From positions 1-64,000 of the forward strand of contig NZ_JACOOJ010000014.1 of NCBI RefSeq assembly GCF_014287585.1: a stretch of DNA of 64,000 bases, read 5' to 3'. This document shows, piece after piece, positions 33,585-41,614 of this stretch. The DNA comes from Parabacteroides hominis. Its GTDB lineage: Bacteria; Bacteroidota; Bacteroidia; Bacteroidales; Tannerellaceae. The notes beneath the pieces were generated by a model that was not told where the DNA came from, searched no databases, and saw only the letters and a list, made by a program, of their open reading frames with translations. The translations under genes and the position numbers were made by a program. Positions within the stretch are counted from its first letter, which is position 1. Each line of letters starts with the position of its first letter.

Positions 33585-35927
33585 CTATCTGTTCATGTTT
33601 ATGATACCGGCATCCGTATCTGCATTGTTCAACTTTTTATTCCCGGCTTTATGCTTCCGCCCGAAAGAGAAGTTATAAGCAAAACGAATAGTTAATAATT
33701 GTCCTGATTCTTTTATATACTCCCAAGAAGTTACTGGTGCATCCTTACTCAATCGTTCATACCCTTGACGGAAATTATTGGTAAAAGGAAACATCATGGC
33801 AACACCAAGCTGAAGGTTGTTTTTCATCCAAAAAAGCCCCAATGCTGACATATCTGTCCCCTTTAGTATAGTTTCACCATATAAACTGCTTTTATATCGT
33901 CTGTATTGTCCGATAAGCGAGAAGTTTCGATAAGTAAGCGACGCATTAATATTGAAATAAAAATCATCAAATGTATGATCATAATTCCAACCCCTGCTCA
34001 GATATTTAGAATAACCGAAACCGGCATTAATAGACAAGAATCGCCTTAATGATCCAATAGTCAATCCATTTACACCCAAATTCAGATCTACATCGAACTG
34101 CTGGTAATAATCCTGATTATTTTCAGTCAAAATGACTTTATTGCCTTTAATGAACACTTCTTCCATAATGGGATTCTTTGAGTATTGATGGTTCAAATTC
34201 AAATATCCCCGGAAGACACCTTTGGAATAAGAATAATTCAAGTTATTCTTAAATACCTTATACGTTTTCAAATTAGGGTTACCTCGTACGATCTGGATCG
34301 TATCCAACAATACTTCGACATCCGTCAAAGATGAAAGTGACGGAATCGACGGATTCATCTGGAACGAATAGCGTAAAAAACTATTCTTATGAGGCTGCCA
34401 TCCCAATTTTACTGTCGGAGTAAATATCCAATACGTATTATCCACCTCCCCTTCTTTAAACCAACTACGATTCACCCCAACACCTGCCGAATAAGAAAAC
34501 TTCTTCACCTTTCCTACAACTTCGGCAAAGCCATACGTTTCAGATTGCATCATATCTGATAAAGTACTTGTCGTTCCGGAATAGGTATTCTCCGTCTTCA
34601 TCTGGGAATGTTTTAACCCGGCACTAAAATTCAGTTTCTCGAATGCACGTGTATAAATACCTTCTCCGATAAATGAATATTTTTTACCATCAATATCAGT
34701 CAGAATATTACTAAAAGGATTATTAGGATCTACATATTCCAAATAAGTACGTTCACTGTTCGTAGACATCAAAGTTCCCACAACATTAAATTCGAGTGTT
34801 TGCTTCTTTGGTAGATTATATAGAAAATATAAGTCCAAAGAAGGTGTATAAGAATTTTCTTCCTGCAAAATACGGGAATAGATAAAATTTTCTGTATTAC
34901 TCCCATCATATAATTTATTGTGAAGATTATTATAAGGGACATTTTTTAATGTATTACGGAAAATAGCATTAAAAACATACTTATCAGGATTATATAAATT
35001 GTACGACAGATTTATATCGTTCGTAAAGTTTTTCGATTTATCATCCAGACCTTCCTGTATACGTTTAATAGTTTTATCTGCAAAATGATATTCTTCCTCC
35101 ACTTCTTTATAATGATGCCTATAACCTCGATTTCGGTTTACAACACTTAACCCCCATTCGGAACGACGGTTATTAAATTTCGCAGCCAGAAAATTTTCCC
35201 CCCAAAGACGATAAGGAGCATCTGTTCCCTGTAAAGAGACATATCCCCCGGTTTCCCGACGACGAGTCACTATATTAACTACTGCTCCCAAACCCGGTTC
35301 ACCATAACGACTCCCTGGATCTTCAATAAATTCGATACGAAGCACATCTTTCGGCATAATAGTAGCAAGTTCGTTTGCAGAAACCTTGATGCCGTTTATT
35401 CGTGTTTGAATAGACCCCCCATTACTAACCTCCATTGTCTTCATAATAGGATTTACATAGAGACGCGGGATATTCAAATTATTCATCAAATCATATGCAT
35501 CTGCAGAAATATCTACAGCCGATTTAATCGGTAATATGACCTGCCTGTCCACCCGGTTAATGATATTGGAAGCTGTCACTTCCACATTTCCAAGTTCAAC
35601 AGACGATTCTCCGATCATAATATCGCCCAAATCTATTGTTCCGGAAAGATTGTTTACTGCTATCGAAACAGTTTCATACCCGATGAACGATGCAGAAACT
35701 ATATAACTACCCTTTTCCAACTTATCCAATTGAAAAGTCCCTTTTATATCTGTCGCACAGCCACCTACAAAAGAAGAATCAACCGTCGACAATGAAATAG
35801 AAACTGCCTCAACAGGCAACAACTTTTCATTTTGAATCTCTACGACACGTCCTTTTATCTTACTATGTTGAGCTTGTACATTCAAACAGAGTTCTAAAAA
35901 GATAAATATGCATAAATATATTTTCAT
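33585..35927 (-). CDS. outer-membrane beta-barrel receptor-like protein (OMP_b-brl_3 type)
   Basis: A 780-aa exported protein. A signal peptide (about 1-19) is followed by a carboxypeptidase-regulatory-like domain (IKGRVVEIQNEKLLPVEAVS, about 22-95), a plug-like region containing VLRIEFIEDPGSRYGEPG (about 195-215), and then an outer-membrane beta-barrel. This is the TonB-receptor-like family seen in Bacteroidetes. No SusD partner follows. It is 11 nt downstream of a frameshifted Cys-rich exported peptide gene and near a TPR/HTH regulator. The region is AT-rich relative to the export operon, suggesting different ancestry. The ligand or function is unknown; transport of, or binding to, the neighbouring peptide is possible. 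Confidence 0.82.
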   Translation of the reverse strand: MKIYLCIFIFLELCLNVQAQHSKIKGRVVEIQNEKLLPVEAVSISLSTVDSSFVGGCATDIKGTFQLDKLEKGSYIVSASFIGYETVSIAVNNLSGTIDLGDIMIGESSVELGNVEVTASNIINRVDRQVILPIKSAVDISADAYDLMNNLNIPRLYVNPIMKTMEVSNGGSIQTRINGIKVSANELATIMPKDVLRIEFIEDPGSRYGEPGLGAVVNIVTRRRETGGYVSLQGTDAPYRLWGENFLAAKFNNRRSEWGLSVVNRNRGYRHHYKEVEEEYHFADKTIKRIQEGLDDKSKNFTNDINLSYNLYNPDKYVFNAIFRNTLKNVPYNNLHNKLYDGSNTENFIYSRILQEENSYTPSLDLYFLYNLPKKQTLEFNVVGTLMSTNSERTYLEYVDPNNPFSNILTDIDGKKYSFIGEGIYTRAFEKLNFSAGLKHSQMKTENTYSGTTSTLSDMMQSETYGFAEVVGKVKKFSYSAGVGVNRSWFKEGEVDNTYWIFTPTVKLGWQPHKNSFLRYSFQMNPSIPSLSSLTDVEVLLDTIQIVRGNPNLKTYKVFKNNLNYSYSKGVFRGYLNLNHQYSKNPIMEEVFIKGNKVILTENNQDYYQQFDVDLNLGVNGLTIGSLRRFLSINAGFGYSKYLSRGWNYDHTFDDFYFNINASLTYRNFSLIGQYRRYKSSLYGETILKGTDMSALGLFWMKNNLQLGVAMMFPFTNNFRQGYERLSKDAPVTSWEYIKESGQLLTIRFAYNFSFGRKHKAGNKKLNNADTDAGIINMNR

Positions 35928-35938
35928 AAGATATAATA

Positions 35939-36230
35939 TTAATTTCCACTACATTTAGGACACATAGTATCCGGATAATACCACTTATCTTCTCCATGTT
36001 TTTTCAGAATTTCCCTATAGCAAACCTGTTTAACAGATCTACATTTTTGAAAAACTTCACATGTAGAATACAAAGATTCATGAGGTATATTTTTCTGATT
36101 GACATAAGCTTTCTAAAACAATTTTAGCTCCGGATTCATCTGCATGCCCTAAAAATCCGATTGACATAGTCAATACCAATGTTACCATCACGCGTGTAGT
36201 CCATGTCATAATTTTTTTGTTTGCTCTCAT
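35939..36230 (-). pseudogene. Cys-rich exported peptide gene with frameshift
   Basis: From the ATG at 36230 the frame encodes 50 aa: MRANKKIMTW, a signal-like hydrophobic stretch (VMVTLVLTMSIGFLG), ADESGAKIVLESLC, then stop (36078). An overlapping second frame continues from about 36110 to a stop at 35939. It encodes AYVNQKNIPHESLYSTCEVF, QKCRSVKQVCYREILKKHGE and a DTMCPKC-like end, with five cysteines. Total length is one base more than a multiple of three, so a single-base shift near the GAAAGC tract would give one secreted protein of about 96 aa. It may be a true mutation, a sequencing error or programmed slippage. It resembles small signal-peptide proteins encoded beside outer-membrane genes in Bacteroides (NVEALA-like, by recall). 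Confidence 0.6.
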
Positions 36231-36337
36231 AATATCTTCAATTTTTAATGATTAATTCATGCCGTAAAGTTACCCGTATAGACTATGAAAAACAAGCAAA
36301 AGATCTGTACTAAAGGTGGACACACATGTACAAAACA

Positions 36338-36376
36338 GAATCGGTAATATGTTAATAGATAACACATTACCGATTC
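36338..36376 (-). terminator. hairpin terminator behind the TPR regulator
   Basis: GAATCGGTAAT (36338-36348) is inverted at ATTACCGATTC (36366-36376), and the stem extends through TGTTA/TAACA. It lies 30 bp past the regulator stop and is followed on the minus strand by a short T-rich run. Confidence 0.6.
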
Positions 36377-36405
36377 TTCAAAAACAAAAGAGGTGGACAC
36401 TTGCT

Positions 36406-38259
36406 TTAATATCCCTGTAACCACATATCCAACGACTCTTTTTCATCTAAATCCAAATCCATCCGCTCTTTCATCCGCTGTTTACGCTTCGTCACGGAAG
36501 CTGGGGAAATTCCAGTCAAAGTAGCAATCGTACTATTATTCAAATGAAGCTTTATCAGGCAACAAATTTGAAGATCACTTTCAGTTAATGATAAGAATTG
36601 TTCGCGTAAACGAACTGTATAATTATCATACAAGATATCAACCGCTTCAATAATACCTTCCCATTCACCTTGCGTTTTGATATATTTTGGAGACAAGCGA
36701 AGTTCTTTCAATAGGGTTGTCTGTTTTATCAATTGGTCACATAAGAACTTCTCACGGTCTCGCAAACAAATATTTTCTTTTGAGAGTTTTTTATAATCCT
36801 CAAGTTCACTGTCTTTTTGTTGTAACGATTGCGTGAACTTATCGATATTTTCCTGCAATGACTTATTGGCTTCCTGCAAGCTATTGTTCTGGTTGTGCAG
36901 ACTTTCTATTTCAGACGATTGTTCCTTAATCGAATCTTCCAAACCGGTATGATTAGATATTTCACCGGATAATTCTTCTATGCGTTCCTCATTTTTACGA
37001 ATTGTCATACCATTTTCATTTAGCTGCTTAGTATATTGACGTAATAAAGCCTTATCTTCTTGAATCGTGCGCTCCCTTGTCAACAAACGCCGTTGATAGA
37101 TATAAACAAGTACTACTATAACCAAAAGCAATAAGGATAAGATCAAAAGGCTACTCTTCAACAGTTGACTTTTTTCCAACTCCAAAGTAATCTTTTCGTT
37201 TTTCAATTTTTCATGATCATATTTTGCTTGAATTTCAGCAACTATATGACTACGGTTGATCTGATCCACAGAGTCACGGCATTGCCAATAATTTTCATTA
37301 TACTCGATTGCCTTTTCATAGTTATGCATATCCTTCTGTATAAAATACAAATATTGATAAGCACTCCTCTTCGTATACATATTATTTGTAACAAGAACCT
37401 TATTCAAATAGAAAGATGCCGAATCATATTTATTCAAATATCTATACGTATCTCCTAACACTAAATAAGTTTGAAGTATTGTTCTTTTATTATCCAACTT
37501 CTCATTTTCAGCTCTTTTTAAAAAGGTAAGAGCCATTTCATATTTTCCTATGGCCCGATAAATCCCTCCCAGTTCACTTAAAGCTGCTCCCAAACTTTTT
37601 TTATCATTTACTTGCTCTGAAACATCGATTGCTTGCTTATAAGATAATATAGATTTATCCCATTGTTCCATATTTCCATATATTCTTCCCAAATGGATTA
37701 AAGAAAAAGCAATATAAAAGCTATCCTGGGATTGTTCTGCCAATTCATATGCTTCCTGAAAAGCCAATAATCCTTCCTGATTAAGACCCCGATAAGCATA
37801 AATCATCCCCAAATTAGAATGTATCAAATATCCTAATCTGTAATCCTCCGTCTTCTTCATCTCATCTGCCGCACGCAAATAAAACTCCGTTGCTTTCTCG
37901 ACTTCGCCCAAATCTTCATTTACACGTCCTTTATAATTCAACACCAAAGCTTTTCGATTCGGATCTTCCTGTTTCATAAAGTAATCATACGCTACATTGA
38001 TCAAAGAATCGGATGTATGTTTTATATAGTTTTTATCCCGTGCTTGCACCAGTAATAAACTCCAGGTTGCATTCTGCAATTTATTGGAGGATGAAGGAGG
38101 ATTCATATTTTCCAACAAGGATAAGGCACTGTCAGGATGGTCATACATCAAAGACTCCGCACGGGTTAATTCCGGCAAAAGTTCTGTTGTTTGGCGGTTG
38201 GTACAAGCCAACAGATAAACTAAAAACAACAGCAATAATATATTTAAGGCGTTTTTCAT
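36406..38259 (-). CDS. membrane-anchored TPR protein with C-terminal HTH
   Basis: A 617-aa putative regulator. The start is placed at MKNALNILLLLFLVYLLACT (38259), giving a lipoprotein-like signal (LLAC); a longer version of 37 more residues is in frame but less likely. About residues 25-330 are tetratricopeptide repeats (for example YLIHSNLGMIYAYRGLNQEG). One membrane helix (about 370-392) follows, then a coiled coil (SLHNQNNSLQEANKSLQEN) and a LuxR-like helix-turn-helix at the end (SDLQICCLIKLHLNNSTIAT, then LTGISPASVTKRKQRMKERM). This layout is common in Bacteroidetes sensors. Its neighbours suggest it controls the peptide/barrel genes. Confidence 0.8.
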   Translation of the reverse strand: MKNALNILLLLFLVYLLACTNRQTTELLPELTRAESLMYDHPDSALSLLENMNPPSSSNKLQNATWSLLLVQARDKNYIKHTSDSLINVAYDYFMKQEDPNRKALVLNYKGRVNEDLGEVEKATEFYLRAADEMKKTEDYRLGYLIHSNLGMIYAYRGLNQEGLLAFQEAYELAEQSQDSFYIAFSLIHLGRIYGNMEQWDKSILSYKQAIDVSEQVNDKKSLGAALSELGGIYRAIGKYEMALTFLKRAENEKLDNKRTILQTYLVLGDTYRYLNKYDSASFYLNKVLVTNNMYTKRSAYQYLYFIQKDMHNYEKAIEYNENYWQCRDSVDQINRSHIVAEIQAKYDHEKLKNEKITLELEKSQLLKSSLLILSLLLLVIVVLVYIYQRRLLTRERTIQEDKALLRQYTKQLNENGMTIRKNEERIEELSGEISNHTGLEDSIKEQSSEIESLHNQNNSLQEANKSLQENIDKFTQSLQQKDSELEDYKKLSKENICLRDREKFLCDQLIKQTTLLKELRLSPKYIKTQGEWEGIIEAVDILYDNYTVRLREQFLSLTESDLQICCLIKLHLNNSTIATLTGISPASVTKRKQRMKERMDLDLDEKESLDMWLQGY

Positions 38260-38370
38260 GTATATAGACTTTGTTTGCAAATATAACAAATTTTCAATGA
38301 ATACATCCGAATCCATTTCAGAAGGATCTGTTTCGAACGTTTTTGCTGACATACATATTTCTGTTTTCAA

Positions 38371-39183
38371 ATCTTTCAGGCGAAAGATTATCTATTTTCA
38401 GAGCTCTTCCCCAAATCATCTAAATGATTTTTCAAATGATCCGGATGTTTTTCCAAAAACATTTAGATATTTCAGGCAAACCAACGGGATGAATCCGGAA
38501 AATCATTTAGATGATTTTTCCGGAAGAGCCGAAACAAAGGAAAAAAGGGAGTAGGAAAGAGTTGAAAAAGGCATTTGAAAGCTATTTTAACACCTCACAA
38601 GTCTGATCAGAAAGGTATTTGGCGATTGACATTTTGACGGGAATATAGCCTTCCGATCGACACTACAATCTGTTTTTCGACCATCATTCCGCTTTTCAGC
38701 CTGCCAAAAATAGATATCGAAGCAATTCCGAAAACAAAATGACAATCGTATCTTCCGTTTCCTTAGCTTATTTGTAATCACTCCGGCCACAGACACATAC
38801 AGGCAAACCTGAAGATAGCTAATCCGACATTTTGTCAATATCTGACATACGTCACACAATCTCCCACTCATCCATACTCCGGGTTCGGGAATCGAAATTT
38901 ATTCCGATTCTAATCAACTTGCGTCCATCGTCTTCACTCCTTCTTGTCTTATTGTCTATTTTTACAAAATACCCGTTGGTCCAAATCGAAATACTACCCC
39001 ATAAAAATGAGATTTCTATCCCATATTTTTCGATTTATTATTGAGGGTAATATTTATTAATAATCTTACATATACTATAACATTGATTATCAACAAAATG
39101 GAAAAACATCTCTTTTGAGGGGGTTATTGTAGTTTTTTTAAAATAAAAGCCGAACATCTACAGAGGTAAAATCTTTTTCCATT
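38371..39183. other. AT-rich intergenic region with palindromic repeats
   Basis: No credible gene. AATCATCTAAATGATTTTTC (38414-38433) recurs as AATCATTTAGATGATTTTTC (38501-38520). The second copy is the centre of a hairpin TCCGGAAAATCAT/ATGATTTTTCCGGA (38494-38524). Small ORFs on both strands here overlap these repeats, lack ribosome sites and show no family resemblance. The remainder to 39183 shows no recognisable signal. Confidence 0.5.
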
Positions 39184-39593
39184 CAGGGCGACCGCACCAA
39201 AAGTTCAAGGCTTGCCTTATGCCGCAGATTCTCTTTTGAGTCTGCTTCAGCAGACGGATAGATGATTGTTCAATAGATGAAAGGGACTGAAGTCCACAGA
39301 GGAAGAGGCTTTGCCTCTAAATCTCTTAAACCGTCTGCTGAAGCAGACGGCAAAAGAGAAGCTGAGGGGGCTTTGGGGATTGCTGATACTGATAGCTATA
39401 TTTGTATAAGAGGCGGTATCGGCAATCCCAAGAGAAAGCTGCACTTTCTAAGAAAGGCCTAAGCGGACGGGCGTCAAGCGGAGGGTGAAGGCGAAGCGGC
39501 AGGAGCCTGAGCTGTTTGAGCGAAGCGAGTTTCGCAGGCGACAGCGGAGCCTTTGCCCGGAGTAGACCGGAAGGAAATATTTTGGTTGCCCTG
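39184..39593. mobile_element. MITE-like repeat element, copy 3 (410 bp)
   Basis: Ends are short inverted repeats CAGGGCGACC (from 39184) and GGTTGCCCTG (to 39593), different from the long termini of copy 2. The interior shares CAGCAGACGG palindromes (39240-39257; 39331-39350), the block around GAAAGGGACTGAAGTCCACA, and the 122-nt core 39444-39565 with copy 2 (7 differences, no gaps). No protein is encoded. Confidence 0.8.
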
Positions 39594-39634
39594 TTTTCTA
39601 TTTTAAGAATATATTATATAATCCACTTTCTTTG

Positions 39635-39642
39635 TACCTTTG
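39635..39642 (+). promoter_or_regulatory. -7 box of the SulP gene
   Basis: TACCTTTG lies 29 bp before the ATG at 39671, downstream of repeat copy 3. Confidence 0.6.
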
Positions 39643-39670
39643 CAGCATTTTTTAATAATCAGGCAGAAAG

Positions 39671-41347
39671 ATGAAGAACAAGTTTGATTTTCAGCCCAAG
39701 TTGGTATCGGCGCTGAAAAACTACTCTAAGGAGAAATTTATGACCGACCTGATGGCCGGTATTATTGTCGGGATCGTAGCATTGCCACTGGCTATTGCTT
39801 TCGGTATCGCTTCGGGGGTAAGCCCGGAAAAAGGATTGATCACAGCCATTATCGGCGGGTTCATCGTATCGCTATTAGGCGGTAACAACGTGCAGATCGG
39901 AGGACCGACAGGTGCGTTTATCGTAATCGTATATGGCATTATCCAGAATTTCGGGATCGAAGGGCTGGCCATCGCCACCGTGGTCGCGGGTATTATCTTA
40001 GTGATCATGGGGGCATTGAAATTAGGGACGGTTATCAAGTTTATCCCCTACCCGATTGTCGTCGGTTTCACCAGCGGTATCGCCCTGACGATTTTTACCA
40101 CACAGATGAAAGACCTTTTCGGCTTGACGATGGATAAGGTTCCGGCGGATTTTATCTCCAAATGGATCGCCTATTTCGAACATTTCGACACGGTGAACCT
40201 ATGGTCGCTATTGATCGGACTCGCCAGTATCGTGATCATCGCCGTCACACCGAAGTTTTCGAAGAAAATCCCCGGTTCGCTGATCGCTATTATCCTGATG
40301 ACAGTCGTTGTCTACATCATGCGTTATCATTTAGGGATCACGGGGATCGAGACAATCGGAGACCGTTTCACCATCAACGCCTCCCTGCCCGGACCGGAAG
40401 CTATCAGCTTCAATATGGAGACGATCAACCTCTTGCTTCCTTCCGCCTTTACTATCGCGATGTTAGGAGCGATCGAATCGTTGCTGTCCGCCACCGTGGC
40501 AGATGGCGTGACGGGCGACAAGCATAATTCGAACACCGAACTGATTGCACAAGGTGCAGCCAATATCATCGTGCCTATCTTCGGCGGTATTCCCGTGACC
40601 GGGGCGATTGCCCGTACGATGACCAACATCAACAATGGCGGGCGTACTCCGGTGGCCGGCATCATCCATGCGATCGTGTTGTTGCTGATTTTGCTCTTTT
40701 TAGGCCCGTTGACCAAACATATCCCGATGGCTTGCCTGGCAGGTGTGTTGATTATCGTTTCTTATAATATGAGCGAGTGGCGTACGTTCCGTTCGCTGAT
40801 GAAGAATCCGAAAAGCGACGTGTCGGTGTTGTTAGTGACTTTTTTCCTGACGGTTATATTCGACTTGACGATCGCGATCGAAGTCGGATTGCTTATCGCC
40901 ATGTTCCTCTTTATGAAACGTGTGGCCGAAACGACTCATGTGTCGGTAGTAAAAGATGAGATCGACCTTTCGGACGATGGTGAAATCCACCATGACGAGG
41001 AAGTCCTTTCCCTCCCTAAAGGTGTGGAAGTATATGAAATCGACGGCCCGTTCTTCTTCGGGGTGGCCAGCAAGTTCGACGATATCATGCACAATATGGG
41101 AGATAAACCGAAAATCCGTATCATCCGCATGCGTAAGGTTCCGTTTATGGACTCGACCGGATTGCATAACCTGGAGAACCTCTTCCGCATGTCACAAGCC
41201 GAACATATCCACATGATCCTTTCGGGTGTGAACGAACATGTACGCCGCGTACTTGTTAAATCGGGTTTCGACAAAAAGATCGGAACGGAAAATATTTGCA
41301 GCAATATAAATGAGGCAGTAGCAAAAGCGCGCGAAGCGACTACATAA
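39671..41347 (+). CDS. SulP-family anion transporter with STAS domain
   Basis: A 558-aa inner-membrane transporter. About residues 20-410 contain the SulP core helices (DLMAGIIVGIVALPLAIAFG and GGNNVQIGGPTGAFIVIVYG are family landmarks; GAIESLLSATVADGVTG lies mid-protein). The C-terminal STAS domain is at about 450-555 (VPFMDSTGLHNLENL). Members move sulfate, bicarbonate or other anions, often with sodium or protons; the substrate here is not assigned. Single-gene unit. Its last 8 bases overlap a small convergent ORF. Confidence 0.92.
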   Translation: MKNKFDFQPKLVSALKNYSKEKFMTDLMAGIIVGIVALPLAIAFGIASGVSPEKGLITAIIGGFIVSLLGGNNVQIGGPTGAFIVIVYGIIQNFGIEGLAIATVVAGIILVIMGALKLGTVIKFIPYPIVVGFTSGIALTIFTTQMKDLFGLTMDKVPADFISKWIAYFEHFDTVNLWSLLIGLASIVIIAVTPKFSKKIPGSLIAIILMTVVVYIMRYHLGITGIETIGDRFTINASLPGPEAISFNMETINLLLPSAFTIAMLGAIESLLSATVADGVTGDKHNSNTELIAQGAANIIVPIFGGIPVTGAIARTMTNINNGGRTPVAGIIHAIVLLLILLFLGPLTKHIPMACLAGVLIIVSYNMSEWRTFRSLMKNPKSDVSVLLVTFFLTVIFDLTIAIEVGLLIAMFLFMKRVAETTHVSVVKDEIDLSDDGEIHHDEEVLSLPKGVEVYEIDGPFFFGVASKFDDIMHNMGDKPKIRIIRMRKVPFMDSTGLHNLENLFRMSQAEHIHMILSGVNEHVRRVLVKSGFDKKIGTENICSNINEAVAKAREATT

Positions 41348-41510
41348 ACACGATGTGAAGGAAACGGTCGCCCGATTTATATTTATCCTGCTTTGCTTCA
41401 AATATGAATTCTTTAGCGATCGTTTCCACATCTTCAAAACTAAATCCATTTTCCGGCTGGCTCCAATACCAGAGTTGCGGCACGTTCTGCTTGCTATTCG
41501 GTGATTCCAT
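41340..41510 (-). CDS. 56-aa hypothetical protein
   Basis: A minus-strand ORF starting MESPNSKQNVPQLWYWSQPE and ending SGDRFLHIVFM. Its composition is that of a folded soluble peptide (three Trp/Tyr near the start, FEDVETIAKEFIFEAKQDKY as an amphipathic helix). It fills the otherwise empty gap between the SulP and protease genes and overlaps the SulP 3' end by 8 bp. The ribosome site is weak. I do not recognise a family. Confidence 0.5.
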   Translation of the reverse strand: MESPNSKQNVPQLWYWSQPENGFSFEDVETIAKEFIFEAKQDKYKSGDRFLHIVFM

Positions 41511-41582
41511 TGTTTTATATATTTACTTTATTTATTAGACACAGAATTTGAAAAAACCCCTATCCGAATCAAAAATAAATAT

Positions 41583-41590
41583 TACATTTG
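41583..41590 (+). promoter_or_regulatory. -7 box of the protease gene
   Basis: TACATTTG matches TAnnTTTG, 25 bp before the chosen ATG at 41615. This favours that start over the ATG at 41603, which would leave almost no leader. Confidence 0.5.
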
Positions 41591-41614
41591 TCACCACATC
41601 AAATGATAAAACCT

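Noticed and set aside
36406..38259. Histidine kinase or hybrid two-component sensor
   Set aside because: TPR, one membrane helix, coiled coil and HTH are present, but no HisKA/HATPase motifs (N, G1 or G2 boxes) are seen.
38258..38554. 98-aa plus-strand ORF upstream of the TPR regulator
   Set aside because: Built from the palindromic repeats and overlapping the regulator start; no family resemblance.
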